Below are positions 11,324 through 21,269 of a stretch of DNA of 64,000 nucleotides, piece by piece. Numbering within the stretch: the first letter of the stretch is position 1; every line of letters starts with the position of its first letter. This DNA is from Romboutsia lituseburensis (GTDB taxonomy: Bacteria; Bacillota; Clostridia; Peptostreptococcales; Peptostreptococcaceae), in the NCBI RefSeq assembly GCF_024723825.1, contig NZ_JANQBQ010000001.1, positions 3,038,001 through 3,102,000 on the forward strand. Reading direction: 5' to 3'. A program made the position numbers and the translations under genes. The notes beneath the pieces are model-generated. The model was not told the origin of the DNA. It saw only the letters and a list, made by a program, of their open reading frames with translations, and did no database searches.

Positions 11324-14300
11324 TGAGTTCTCCTAAATGGACAGATGAACAACAAGCAGTTATAGATAGTAGAAACTGTAACTTATTAGTAGCGGCAGCA
11401 GCAGGCTCGGGAAAAACTGCTGTACTAGTTGAGCGTATAATACAAATGATAACAGATAAAGATGATCCTATAGATATAGACAAATTACTTGTGGTTACTT
11501 TTACAAATGCAGCAGCATCAGAAATGAGAGAAAGAGTAGGAGATGCCATAGGTAAAGCATTAGATAAGAATCCAGAAAACAAGCATCTTCAAAGTCAACT
11601 AATACTTTTAAATAAAGCAAGTATTACCACAATACACTCATTTTGTTTAGAAGTAATAAAATCAAATTTTCATAAAATAAATTTAGACCCTAACTTTAGG
11701 ATAGGTGATACAACAGAGTGTACATTGCTAAAGCAAGAAGCGATAGAAGATGTATTTGAACAATTATATGTAGATAGAGATAAAGGATTTTTAAATTTAG
11801 TAGAAAGCTATGCTGAAAAAAGAGGAGATAATAACTTACAAGAAATTATATTAAGTATATATAACTTTGCAATGGCATCGCCAGATCCTAAGGAATGGTT
11901 AAAATTTTCATCAGAGTTATTTAATATAGATGATAGCTTTGAGTTTTCAAATTCTATATGGGCAGAATCTATACTTGAAACAGTAAAAATAGAAATTAGC
12001 GGTATGGAAGTAAGTATGGCAAAAGCTTTAGAGGAATTAGAAGGTATAGAAGAGCTTGAAACATATACAGATAAATTTAAAAGTGATTACAGTGGAATAA
12101 AAAGAATTTTAAATGGATGTAATGAATCTTGGGATAAAGCTTTTGAGGCAATGTTATCAATGAAGTTTGAAAACTATGTAAAAGGAGTAAAAAGATTAGC
12201 CAAAGATACTCCGTCTTATATAAGGGATATAAAAGATAGAGTTGATGATATTAGAAAGAAAGTAAAAAAATCAGTAGAGGATATGAAAGATTCTACATTT
12301 AGCCAAGAAACTGGTGAAATCAAGGAACAAATAAAATATTTATATCAAGTTGTTAAATCTATTTCTGAAGTTGTAATAAAGTTTGAAGAAGCCTATGATG
12401 CTAGAAAACGAGAAAAAGGAATAATAGACTTTAATGATATAGAACATTTTGCACTTAAAATATTGGCTACTAAAGATAAAAATGGTAAAGATATACCATC
12501 GGATATTGCTCTAACTTATAGAGATAAGTTTTATGAAATATTTATAGATGAGTATCAAGATAGTAATTTAGTTCAAGAAGTTTTACTTAGTACTATAGCT
12601 AAAATAAAAACACCAAATAGATTTATGGTTGGAGATGTAAAGCAAAGTATCTATAGATTTAGACAAGCAAAACCTGAAATATTTTTACAAAAATATGCTG
12701 ACTATGATACTGAAAAAGGATCTTTGTATAGAAAAATAATGCTATATAAGAATTTTAGAAGTAGAGAAGAAGTTGTAGATTGTGCAAACTATATATTTGA
12801 AAATGTAATGAGCAAAAATATAGGAGAAATAGAATACACAGAAGAAGAACGATTAAATCTAGGAGCGATATTCAAAGATAATACTAATGAAGAAGCTATT
12901 GTAGGTGGTCCATCTGAAATACATATAATGCAAACTAAGGCTAGATCAAAAGATGTAGAAAATAATGAAGAAAAAGAACATGATGAAAATGAAGAACAAG
13001 AGGAAATAGACAATATACAACTTGAAGCTAGAATGGTAGGAAAAATAATTAAAGATTTAAGAACTCCTAACGAAGATGGACAAGTTCAAATGGTTTATGA
13101 TAAAAAATTAGATGATTATAGACCTGTTCAATTTAAAGATATTGTAATACTACTTAGAGCCACTTCTGCATGGGCACCAGTATTTGCTGATGAACTTATG
13201 AATATGGATATACCTACTTATGCAGATATAGGGGTAGGATATTTTGATACCATAGAAATTAAAACTATAATGAGTTTAATACAAGTTATAGATAATCCGA
13301 TGCAAGATATACCTCTTTTAGCAGTATTAAAATCTCCTATATGTGGCTTTACACCAGAAGATTTAATAGATATAAGAGTAGAAGATGGTCATAAAAGTTT
13401 TTATGAGGCTTTAGAGATGTTTAGCCAATATAAAGATGAAAGAGGGAAAAAATGCTTTGAATTTATAGAAAGGCTTAATGACTATAAAGAAAAATCTTTA
13501 TATATGAGTACAGATGAGTTTTTATGGTACCTGTATACGAAAACAGGATATTATGCTTATGTAGGAGCTCTTCCTGGTGGATCACAAAGGCAAGCCAATC
13601 TAAAAATTCTGTTTGAAAGAGCAAAACAGTTTGAAGAAACAAGTTTTAAAGGGATATTTAATTTTATTAACTTTGTAAGTAAATTAAAAAAATCCAATAC
13701 AGATATGGGAAGTGCAAAAACTCTGGGAGAAAATGCTGACGTAGTTAGAATTATGAGTATACACAAAAGTAAGGGATTAGAATTCCCAGTTGTAATATGT
13801 TCTGGTATGGGAAAAAATTTCAATACTCAAGATTTTAAGAAAAATATCTTATACCATCATAATTTAGGATATGGACCTCAAATAGTTGATTATGAAAGAA
13901 AAATATCTTATCCAAGTATAGCTAAAGAAGCATTAAAGAGTAAAATAAATATAGAAAACTTATCAGAAGAAATGAGAGTTTTATATGTTGCATTTACCAG
14001 ACCAAAAGAAAAACTTATAATAACAGGTTCTACGAGAAACATAGAAAAAAGTCTAAGGACTTGGGCAAATGGTGTTGAAGGAAATAAGCCAATATCACAA
14101 TATAAGGTATTAAAAGGTAAAACATTTTTAGATTGGATAATGCCATCTGTATTAAAACATATAGATTTAGAAAATCTAAGGGACGCAGCTGAAATAGATT
14201 TAGATAGTATTGATAATCATAAATCAAAATGGTTAGGTAAGCTTTGGTTTAAAGAAGATGTGATACTAGAAGCAAAAGAAGAAGAGGAAAAAGAGAATAT

Positions 14301-15093
14301 AAGTGATGTATTATTAAATATTAATTTAGAACAGCCTGATACACAGTACTACGATGTAATAAAAGATAAATTGGATTTTAAATATCCTTGTCAAGCTTGT
14401 ATTACAAAACCGGCAAGTATATCAGTTACAGAAATAAAAAAAATTCAGAATGCTCATGAAGAGTATGATTCTTCAGCTAATATGTTTAATAATAATCAAA
14501 TAACATTGAAAAAGCCTCTATTTATGCAAGAAAGTGAAGATAAAGAAAAAATTACTGGAGCTGAAAGAGGTACGATTATTCACTTAATAATGCAAATTAT
14601 CGATTTTAATAAGATAAATACAGTAGATGAAATTAAAGAACAAATAAATTCATTTATTAAAAAAGAAATAATTACTGAAAAACAAGCAACTGTAATCAAC
14701 CCATTTAAAATATATAAGTTCTTTAAATCTGATTTAGGAAAGAGAATGTTAGCTGCTAAGTTTATAAAGAGAGAACAAGCTATATATACTCAAATAAAAC
14801 TAAAAGATGTATATATTTATGAAGACTTAATTATGGATGAAAATAGTGAAATATATGATGATGAAAGTATTATGCTTAGAGGTATTATAGATGCATATTT
14901 TGAAGAGGATGATAAATTAGTTTTAGTTGATTATAAAACAGATTTTGTAAATGATGAAAATAAAGAAGAAGTTATAAATAGATACAGAAAGCAATTAGAT
15001 TTATATTGTGATGTATTAAAAGAGCTTACGGGTAAAGAAGTAAAAGAAAAATATATTTATTTATTTGGTATAGATAAAGATATATCAATATAA
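11323..15093 (+). CDS. addA: ATP-dependent helicase/nuclease subunit A (AddA)
   Basis: AddA is the motor helicase and second nuclease of the AddAB recombinational repair complex. Walker A AAAGSGKT (25-32), motif II FIDEYQD, motif III GDVKQSIYRFR, motif V IHKSKGLEFP and motif VI VLYVAFTRPKEK are all present. The C-terminal RecB-type nuclease carries LRGIIDAY and VDYKTD near residue 1203. At 1256 aa it has the expected length. It is the last gene of the five-gene operon and is followed by a terminator at 15174. An acidic insertion rich in Glu lies near residues 545-570. Confidence 0.97.
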   Translation: MSSPKWTDEQQAVIDSRNCNLLVAAAAGSGKTAVLVERIIQMITDKDDPIDIDKLLVVTFTNAAASEMRERVGDAIGKALDKNPENKHLQSQLILLNKASITTIHSFCLEVIKSNFHKINLDPNFRIGDTTECTLLKQEAIEDVFEQLYVDRDKGFLNLVESYAEKRGDNNLQEIILSIYNFAMASPDPKEWLKFSSELFNIDDSFEFSNSIWAESILETVKIEISGMEVSMAKALEELEGIEELETYTDKFKSDYSGIKRILNGCNESWDKAFEAMLSMKFENYVKGVKRLAKDTPSYIRDIKDRVDDIRKKVKKSVEDMKDSTFSQETGEIKEQIKYLYQVVKSISEVVIKFEEAYDARKREKGIIDFNDIEHFALKILATKDKNGKDIPSDIALTYRDKFYEIFIDEYQDSNLVQEVLLSTIAKIKTPNRFMVGDVKQSIYRFRQAKPEIFLQKYADYDTEKGSLYRKIMLYKNFRSREEVVDCANYIFENVMSKNIGEIEYTEEERLNLGAIFKDNTNEEAIVGGPSEIHIMQTKARSKDVENNEEKEHDENEEQEEIDNIQLEARMVGKIIKDLRTPNEDGQVQMVYDKKLDDYRPVQFKDIVILLRATSAWAPVFADELMNMDIPTYADIGVGYFDTIEIKTIMSLIQVIDNPMQDIPLLAVLKSPICGFTPEDLIDIRVEDGHKSFYEALEMFSQYKDERGKKCFEFIERLNDYKEKSLYMSTDEFLWYLYTKTGYYAYVGALPGGSQRQANLKILFERAKQFEETSFKGIFNFINFVSKLKKSNTDMGSAKTLGENADVVRIMSIHKSKGLEFPVVICSGMGKNFNTQDFKKNILYHHNLGYGPQIVDYERKISYPSIAKEALKSKINIENLSEEMRVLYVAFTRPKEKLIITGSTRNIEKSLRTWANGVEGNKPISQYKVLKGKTFLDWIMPSVLKHIDLENLRDAAEIDLDSIDNHKSKWLGKLWFKEDVILEAKEEEEKENISDVLLNINLEQPDTQYYDVIKDKLDFKYPCQACITKPASISVTEIKKIQNAHEEYDSSANMFNNNQITLKKPLFMQESEDKEKITGAERGTIIHLIMQIIDFNKINTVDEIKEQINSFIKKEIITEKQATVINPFKIYKFFKSDLGKRMLAAKFIKREQAIYTQIKLKDVYIYEDLIMDENSEIYDDESIMLRGIIDAYFEEDDKLVLVDYKTDFVNDENKEEVINRYRKQLDLYCDVLKELTGKEVKEKYIYLFGIDKDISI

Positions 15094-15173
15094 CTAAAGA
15101 TATATTAAAAGAACTATAAAATATAGTAAAAAATTTACTATAAATGAATTAAATATTTGTAGCGTAAAAAATA

Positions 15174-15214
15174 AAGAAGCATGGGAATTATAAATTATCC
15201 CATGCTTCTTTATA
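15174..15214 (+). terminator. Terminator of the addBA operon
   Basis: AAGAAGCATGGGA pairs with TCCCATGCTTCTT around a short AT-rich loop, giving a 12-13 bp stem. It lies about 80 bases after the addA stop codon. The tract after it is only mixed T and A. Confidence 0.75.
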
Positions 15215-15376
15215 TATAAATAAATATATTAAAAAATGTTAAAAATGGTAAATTTATTTAATTAAAAATTCCAAAATAATACAAAAACTGTTATATAGTA
15301 CTACTATTTTAGATTGATTTTAAAAAAATAATATATTAAAATTATAAATTAGACACTATATTTGTTAAATAGGGAG

Positions 15377-17140
15377 ATGGTAAATATAAAATTAGAAAAA
15401 AAGAGTATAACATATAAATTATTTTTAGTATTATTTGGACTTTCAGCATCAGTTTCTATGATATTAGGTATGTGGTTTATAAACGATACTAATAGAACTA
15501 TAGAAACAGAGATGTATAATATGAGTAGTCAAACATTGAATCAAATTAGCAATAATATATCCATACTATTATCAAATGTAGAAAGTATAGCAAAAAGAAT
15601 TTCTATAGATAGTAAACTCATAGAAATTTTATCTATACCTAAAGATGAACTAAAAAATTATGAATCTCAAAAGAAAAATATGAATTCTTATGCTGAAGGA
15701 CTTTTAACCGATGAAGTTTGGAAATATGGAAATTTTAATATGAAGCCTGAACTTTATGTATTAGGTGAAAACGGATTAGTTTATGATACTTATTCAAAAA
15801 CTAAATACACTATGTCAGATATAAAACAAAATAATTGGTATGAAAAAATTGTCAAAGCTGATGGAAAAACTATATTAATAAACACATATAAAGATGATAA
15901 TGCAGTAGGCCCATATAAATGTGTTTTTAAGATGGGAAGATTAATCAAAGATTTGATCACAGGAAAACCTTTGGGAGTTTTGATTATAGATATAAGTGAA
16001 ACTATTTTATATGATAGATACTCAGAAGTGTTAACAGAAGGAAGTTGTATTTATATAGTTGATGAAGAAGGAAATATAATATCTACAAAAGATAAGAGAC
16101 TCATAGGTACAAATTATGGGTTGGGTATAAAAAATACAAATCATTTACTAAATAAGCAAAATCACAGAATTACAAAGGATAATGTAAAAAATATGCAAGT
16201 ATCCTCAATGCTTAATGAATATGGATGGGTAATTGTAGAAGAAATACCACTTAGTATTATAAGGCAACCTGTAGAAGCTTTAACAGAAAAAGCAATATTA
16301 GTTCTTTTATTAGTAAGTATAATATCTATAATTGTGTCTTATAGATTATCAGTTGGAATAACAAAGCCAATATTAAATATTAAAAATAGTATGAATGAAG
16401 TCATGGAAGGAAATTTAAATATAAAAATTATTAATGAGCGTTTTGATGAAATAGGACAATTAGAAAGATCATTTAATGGAATGGTAAGTTGGCTAGAAGA
16501 ATCTATACAAGAAATAAAAAATCAAGAAAAGCAAAAAAGAACTGCTGAATTAAGTTTTTTACAAGCTCAGATAAATCCTCATTTTCTTTATAATACATTA
16601 AGCGGAATAAGATTTTTAGTATCTATGAACAAAACAGAAGAAGCAGAAGAAATGCTTTATAGGTTTACAAAATTACTTAGAAGCTTATTACCAAAAGCAA
16701 GTGAAATGATTAGGCTGGAAGAAGAAATAGAAAATATAAAAAATTATACAGAACTTCAAAAGCTTCGATATCCAGATTGTTTTGAAGTTGTATATGATAT
16801 AGATGCTGAAATTAATGATTTTGAAGTTCCATCTTTTATATTACAGCCAATAGTGGAAAATGCTATTTTATATAGCATGGAAAAGGAAGATAATTTAGGC
16901 GAAATAAGTGTTTCAGGATATAAGCAAAAAGATTGTATAAAAATCATTATAGAAGATAATGGAATTGGAATGTCTAGAAATAAATTAGAAACAGTCTTAA
17001 ATAAGGATGCTAGCATAAATAGGGTCGGTTTGATAAATGTTCAAGAAAGGATTCAATTAAATTATGGATCAAAATATGGACTAAAGATAGAAAGTGCAGA
17101 AGGAGAAGGAAGTAAAATTACATTTATACTACCAAATTAG
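15377..17140 (+). CDS. YesM-type sensor histidine kinase
   Basis: Membrane sensor kinase, probably sensing an extracellular ligand linked to nucleosides. An N-terminal membrane segment (KLFLVLFGLSASVSMIL), a long extracytoplasmic Cache-like region, a second membrane segment (AILVLLLVSIISIIVSY) and a HAMP linker are followed by a His_kinase domain with QINPHFLYNTL (His about 402) and an ATPase domain with ENAILYS and EDNGIGM. The response regulator gene starts 12 bases downstream. The start is doubtful. TTG 15362 has no Shine-Dalgarno, and ATG 15377 touches AGGGAG with no spacing. ATA 15386 is ideally placed after GGGAGATGG and would give the family-like N-terminus x-KLEKKSITYKL. The family assignment is firm; the start is not. 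Confidence 0.9.
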   Translation: MVNIKLEKKSITYKLFLVLFGLSASVSMILGMWFINDTNRTIETEMYNMSSQTLNQISNNISILLSNVESIAKRISIDSKLIEILSIPKDELKNYESQKKNMNSYAEGLLTDEVWKYGNFNMKPELYVLGENGLVYDTYSKTKYTMSDIKQNNWYEKIVKADGKTILINTYKDDNAVGPYKCVFKMGRLIKDLITGKPLGVLIIDISETILYDRYSEVLTEGSCIYIVDEEGNIISTKDKRLIGTNYGLGIKNTNHLLNKQNHRITKDNVKNMQVSSMLNEYGWVIVEEIPLSIIRQPVEALTEKAILVLLLVSIISIIVSYRLSVGITKPILNIKNSMNEVMEGNLNIKIINERFDEIGQLERSFNGMVSWLEESIQEIKNQEKQKRTAELSFLQAQINPHFLYNTLSGIRFLVSMNKTEEAEEMLYRFTKLLRSLLPKASEMIRLEEEIENIKNYTELQKLRYPDCFEVVYDIDAEINDFEVPSFILQPIVENAILYSMEKEDNLGEISVSGYKQKDCIKIIIEDNGIGMSRNKLETVLNKDASINRVGLINVQERIQLNYGSKYGLKIESAEGEGSKITFILPN

Positions 17141-17151
17141 GGGGAATTAAT

Positions 17152-17907
17152 ATGTTAAATATATTAATAGTAGAAGATGAAGCTCCAATAAGAGATTGGG
17201 TTGTGTACACAATTTCAAATATATCAAAAGAATTTAATGTATTAGCGAGTGCATCTAATGGAAAAGAAGCATATGAGTTAGCAATAAAACTTAAGCCACA
17301 AGTTATAATTAGTGATATAAAAATGCCGATAATGGATGGTATAGAGCTAACAAAACAAATAAAAAAAGTTATGCCTGAGACTATAGTAGTTTTGCTAACT
17401 AACTATGCAGAGTTTTCATATGCAAAACAAGCAATTAGTTGTGGAGTATATGAATATTTAGTAAAGTCTGAAATAAGACCAAAAGAATTAAAAGAATTAT
17501 TAGAAGGAATAAATAAAAATATAAAATTTGAAAACGAAGAACAAGTATCGATAGATAAAGTAGACGAAAATAGTAGTAAAACTAATAATAGAGGTTATTC
17601 AAAAGCCATAGAAAAAGCTATGGAATATATTGATTTAAACTATAAGGAGCATATTTCTTTAGGAAGTATATCTAAATATGTATATTTATCTCCAGAGTAC
17701 TTTTCACGCCTTTTTAAGGAAGAAGTAGGAGAGAACTTTATAACATATTTAACTTTATATAGAATGAAAAAAGCTGAATATCTTATAAAAAATACGGATA
17801 TGAAGATTTCTCAAATTTCAAATGAGGTAGGATATTCAAATTCAGGATATTTTTCTAAGTCATATAAAAAGTATAAAGGTATTTCTCCTGATGAAGATAG
17901 GTATTGA
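17152..17907 (+). CDS. Response regulator, receiver plus AraC-type DNA-binding domain (YesN type)
   Basis: The receiver domain has the acidic pair VEDE (8-10), phospho-acceptor Asp55 in IISDIKMP and the Lys in YLVKSE. The C-terminal 100 residues form two AraC helix-turn-helix units (HISLGSISKYVYLSPEYFSRLFKEE, in part, and ISQISNEVGYSNSGYFSKSYKK, in part), ending with the typical KGISP. RBS GGGGGAATTA precedes the ATG. It forms a pair with the upstream kinase. The next genes are a BMP-family binding protein and nucleoside catabolism genes, which are the most likely targets (inference from position). Confidence 0.93.
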   Translation: MLNILIVEDEAPIRDWVVYTISNISKEFNVLASASNGKEAYELAIKLKPQVIISDIKMPIMDGIELTKQIKKVMPETIVVLLTNYAEFSYAKQAISCGVYEYLVKSEIRPKELKELLEGINKNIKFENEEQVSIDKVDENSSKTNNRGYSKAIEKAMEYIDLNYKEHISLGSISKYVYLSPEYFSRLFKEEVGENFITYLTLYRMKKAEYLIKNTDMKISQISNEVGYSNSGYFSKSYKKYKGISPDEDRY

Positions 17908-18004
17908 AATCAATATATTTCACAAATGTCAAAATTTTACCGTAAAGATAACTTTTTTAAGAAATATACATCAATATTATTGAGAGAGTTATCAATATAA
18001 TTCA

Positions 18005-18033
18005 TGGAAAGAAAACGTTTTATTTAATATAAT
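18005..18033 (+). promoter_or_regulatory. Promoter with an embedded cre-like site before the nucleoside operon
   Basis: TATAAT at 18028-18033 lies 17 bases after a weak -35 TGGAAA (18005-18010). The spacer contains GAAAACGTTTTA (18011-18022), matching the AAAACGTTTT core of clostridial CcpA sites. Binding there would block RNA polymerase, so glucose repression of the downstream genes is likely. A ccpA gene is present at 45863. The match is by eye. Confidence 0.65.
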
Positions 18034-18101
18034 GTTAGTAAAGTAGAAAGAAAAAATTTGACGAAAACTGCTTTACTATGAAGAAACATAGGGGGCATAA
18101 T

Positions 18102-19193
18102 ATGTTGAATCATTACAAAAAAATAGTTATGGTAATTTTAATCACAATAGTGGCTATTTTTATAATAACAAGTTCTACTAAATATAATGAGACAAATTTA
18201 AATAATTTATTTACAAATTCCACATCTGAAAAGAAAAAGGTAGCTATTATTTTTAGCACACCTGGACTAGGAGATAAATCATTTAATGATTTATGTTATG
18301 ATGGCGCACTAAAAGCGCAAGAAGACCTAGGTGTTGAGTTTGATTATTCAGAACCTAAATCTGAAGATGATTATGAAAAAATTTGTAGGGACTATGCACA
18401 AAGTCAAAATTATGAATTGATAATTTCAATTGGATTAGATCATGAGGAATCAGTTAGTAAGGTCTCAAAAGAATTTTTAAATCAAAAATTTTCAATAATA
18501 GACTCTAAAATAGAATTGCCAAATGTAAGCTCAATTTATACAAATTGGCCGGAACAAACATTTTTAAATGGTGTTATGGCTGGCTTAATCACAAAATACG
18601 AAAATACGAGTTTAAATAAAAGTAATTCATTAGGTGTAATATTAGGAAGAGATATGCAACATCTTAGCGAAGGTGCAATTGGATTTGAAGCAGGAGCTAA
18701 GTATGTAAATCCAGATATAAATATAATAGTAGGTGTTGTAGATGATTTTGCAAATCCAGCAAAAGCAAAAGAGATAGCTCTTTCAATGTATAGCAAAGGT
18801 GTAAGATATATACAACACATAGCTGGGGAGTCTGGACTTGGAGTTTTTGCTGCGGCTAAAGAAGCAGATAAATATGCATTTGGGATAGATGATAACCAAA
18901 ATTTATTTGAACCAAATCATATAGTATCTACAGCAACAAGATATGCAAATGAAATTGTGTACAATGAAATTAAATCTATTACGAATGATACTTGGAAAGA
19001 TGGTGTTCATAAATTTGGCATTAAGGAAAACATTATCGGGTATACAACAAAAGGTTCAAATGTTGATATACCACCAGGAATAATAGAAGTAGTAGAAGAA
19101 ATTAAAACTCAAATAATAGAAGAAAAAATAAAAATACCTTCAAATAAGAGTGAATTAGAAAAATGGGTTAAAGAGAATCAATATAAAAATTAA
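18102..19193 (+). CDS. BMP-family (PnrA-like) substrate-binding protein, membrane-anchored, no lipobox
   Basis: The protein matches the Bmp/PnrA family of nucleoside-binding proteins: KKVAIIFSTPGLGDKSFND, LIISIGLDHEE, and GVRYIQHIAGESGLGVFAAA (in parts) followed by FGIDDNQN. ATG 18102 is chosen over the in-frame ATG 18078 because AGGGGG lies six bases before it. The mature part follows one hydrophobic segment (IVMVILITIVAIFIITSS). There is no cysteine for lipid attachment, unlike typical BMP lipoproteins, so it is probably held by an uncleaved anchor or is secreted. No ABC transporter genes accompany it. Position between the two-component genes and the nucleoside operon suggests ligand delivery to the sensor kinase (inference). 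Confidence 0.85.
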   Translation: MLNHYKKIVMVILITIVAIFIITSSTKYNETNLNNLFTNSTSEKKKVAIIFSTPGLGDKSFNDLCYDGALKAQEDLGVEFDYSEPKSEDDYEKICRDYAQSQNYELIISIGLDHEESVSKVSKEFLNQKFSIIDSKIELPNVSSIYTNWPEQTFLNGVMAGLITKYENTSLNKSNSLGVILGRDMQHLSEGAIGFEAGAKYVNPDINIIVGVVDDFANPAKAKEIALSMYSKGVRYIQHIAGESGLGVFAAAKEADKYAFGIDDNQNLFEPNHIVSTATRYANEIVYNEIKSITNDTWKDGVHKFGIKENIIGYTTKGSNVDIPPGIIEVVEEIKTQIIEEKIKIPSNKSELEKWVKENQYKN

Positions 19194-19213
19194 AATATAA
19201 GGGAGAGAGTATC

Positions 19214-20518
19214 ATGAGATTATACGATATTATAGCTAAGAAAAGAGATAAAAAGGAATTATCTAAAGAAGAAATAGAATTTTTCATAGAAAAATACACT
19301 AATGGTGAAGTACCTGATTATCAAGCATCAGCATTATTAATGGCTATATACTTAAATGGATTTACTAAAGAAGAAACTGCAAATCTTACAATGGCAATGG
19401 TAAATTCAGGAGACGTTGTAGATCTTAGTATGATAGAAGGAGTAAAACTTGATAAACATAGTACTGGAGGAGTTGGAGATAAGACATCTCTTATATTAGT
19501 TCCTATGGTTGCAGCTGCAGGAGGAAAAGTAGCTAAATTATCAGGTAGAGGACTTGGTCATACAGGGGGAACTCTTGATAAACTAGAATCAATCCCAGGG
19601 TTTAATATATCAGTAGAAGAAGATAAATTTATAGATATGGTAAAAAATGCAGGACTAGTTATAGCAGGTCAAACTCAAAACTTAGTTCCAGCAGATAAAA
19701 AAATATATGCATTAAGAGATGTTACTGCAACAGTAGACAGTATACCTCTAATAGCAGCAAGCATAATGAGTAAAAAAATAGCATCAGGTTCAGATGCAAT
19801 AGTATTAGATGTTAAATATGGTGAGGGTGCATTTATGAAAACAGCAGAAGATGCTGAAAAATTAGCAACTGCGATGGTTAATATAGGTAAAAGCGTAGGA
19901 AGAAATACATCAGCTGCAATAACTTTAAATGGAGAACCATTAGGTTATGCAATAGGAAATGCACTTGAACTAAAAGAAGTTATAGAAGTATTAAAAGGTG
20001 AAGGTCCAGAAGACTTAAGAGAATTATGCTTACAATTAGGAGCACAAATGCTTAGATTAGGAAAAATAGAAACAGATATTGAAAAAGGAAGAGCTAAATT
20101 AGAAGCTATATTAAAGGATGGAAGTGCATTAGCTAAATTAAGAGAATTAGTAGTACTTCAAGGAGGAGATCCAAAAGTCATAGATGATTCTGAATTATTT
20201 ACAATATCGCCTTTAACTCATGAAGTTAAAGCTACTAAAGAAGGGTATGTATACGAGTTAAACGCTGAAGGTGTTGGAGTATCTTCATTACTTACAGGAG
20301 CTGGAAGACATACTAAAGATGATGAGTTAGACTATGGAGCAGGTATAATTCTTAAAAAGAAAATGGGAGACTACGTAAAGGTTGGAGATGTATTAGCTAC
20401 GTTATATTCAAGTGATGAAGCTAAGTTTGAAAAGGCAGAAGAAGAATTACAAAAGGCTTACAGCATACAACCTCAAAAGCCAGAAAAGAGTTCAATAATA
20501 CACAAAATAATAAGATAA
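19214..20518 (+). CDS. pdp: Pyrimidine-nucleoside (thymidine) phosphorylase
   Basis: Cleaves uridine, thymidine or deoxyuridine with phosphate to base plus (deoxy)ribose 1-phosphate. The family signature is clear: N-terminal MRLYDIIAKKRD, the phosphate-binding KHSTGGVGDKTS (about 80-91), SGRGLGHTGGTLDKLE, and LDVKYGEGAFMK. At 434 aa it has the length of Firmicutes Pdp. RBS AGGGAGAG is 7 bases before ATG. First enzyme gene of the nucleoside cluster. Its product sugar phosphates go to DeoB encoded downstream. deoA is an alternative name; the Bacillus-type enzyme usually has broader pyrimidine specificity. Confidence 0.95.
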   Translation: MRLYDIIAKKRDKKELSKEEIEFFIEKYTNGEVPDYQASALLMAIYLNGFTKEETANLTMAMVNSGDVVDLSMIEGVKLDKHSTGGVGDKTSLILVPMVAAAGGKVAKLSGRGLGHTGGTLDKLESIPGFNISVEEDKFIDMVKNAGLVIAGQTQNLVPADKKIYALRDVTATVDSIPLIAASIMSKKIASGSDAIVLDVKYGEGAFMKTAEDAEKLATAMVNIGKSVGRNTSAAITLNGEPLGYAIGNALELKEVIEVLKGEGPEDLRELCLQLGAQMLRLGKIETDIEKGRAKLEAILKDGSALAKLRELVVLQGGDPKVIDDSELFTISPLTHEVKATKEGYVYELNAEGVGVSSLLTGAGRHTKDDELDYGAGIILKKKMGDYVKVGDVLATLYSSDEAKFEKAEEELQKAYSIQPQKPEKSSIIHKIIR

Positions 20519-20601
20519 TAAATAAACAATACTTAAAGTTTAAACATAACTAAAAATCTAAATCATATATTTAAATGGTTATAAATAAGGAGATAGTAAT
20601 T

Positions 20602-21267
20602 ATGGATAACAAAACAATTTTAAAAGCAGTAGATCATACTTTATTAAAGCAAACGGCAACATGGAATGATATAAAAATAATATGTGATGATGCAATTAAA
20701 TATGATGTAGCATCTGTGTGTATACCACCATCATTTGTTAAGCAAGCAAAAGAATATGTAGGGAATAAGATGAAAGTTTGTACAGTAATAGGTTTCCCTA
20801 ATGGCTATAATACAACTAAAGTAAAAGTATTTGAAACTAAGGATGCTATACAAAATGGTGCGGATGAAATAGATATGGTAATAAACTTAAGTATGTTAAA
20901 AGATAAAAAATATGAAGAAATAACAGAAGAAATAAGACAAATAAAAGAAGCTTGTGGTGAAAATATATTAAAGGTTATAATAGAAACTTGCCTTTTAAAT
21001 GAAGATGAAAAAATCAAAATGTGCAAGTGTGTAACTGATGCAAAAGCTGATTTTATAAAAACATCTACAGGATTTAGTACAGGTGGAGCAACTGCTGAAG
21101 ATATAGTTTTATTTAAAGAGAACGTAGGAGAAAATGTTTCAATAAAAGCAGCTGGAGGAATAAAAGATTTAGATACAGCTAGAGATTTTATAACAAAAGG
21201 ATCTTCAAGACTTGGAACAAGTTCTATAATAAAAATAATAAATAATGAAGAAGTAACGGGGTACTAA
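20602..21267 (+). CDS. deoC: Deoxyribose-phosphate aldolase
   Basis: Splits 2-deoxyribose 5-phosphate into glyceraldehyde 3-phosphate and acetaldehyde. [12 protein letters not shown] contains the Schiff-base lysine (Lys153), with VDHTLL near the N-terminus and IKAAGGI near the C-terminus. ATG 20602 is preferred over an upstream in-frame ATG at 20575, because AAGGAGAT lies 8 bases before it. This gives 221 aa, normal for DeoC. It is followed by deoB after 2 bases. Confidence 0.96.
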   Translation: MDNKTILKAVDHTLLKQTATWNDIKIICDDAIKYDVASVCIPPSFVKQAKEYVGNKMKVCTVIGFPNGYNTTKVKVFETKDAIQNGADEIDMVINLSMLKDKKYEEITEEIRQIKEACGENILKVIIETCLLNEDEKIKMCKCVTDAKADFIKTSTGFSTGGATAEDIVLFKENVGENVSIKAAGGIKDLDTARDFITKGSSRLGTSSIIKIINNEEVTGY

Positions 21268-21269
21268 AA

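Noticed and set aside
10765-11582. Minus-strand open frames inside addB and addA
   Set aside because: Shadows of strongly supported coding frames; no Shine-Dalgarno and no family resemblance.
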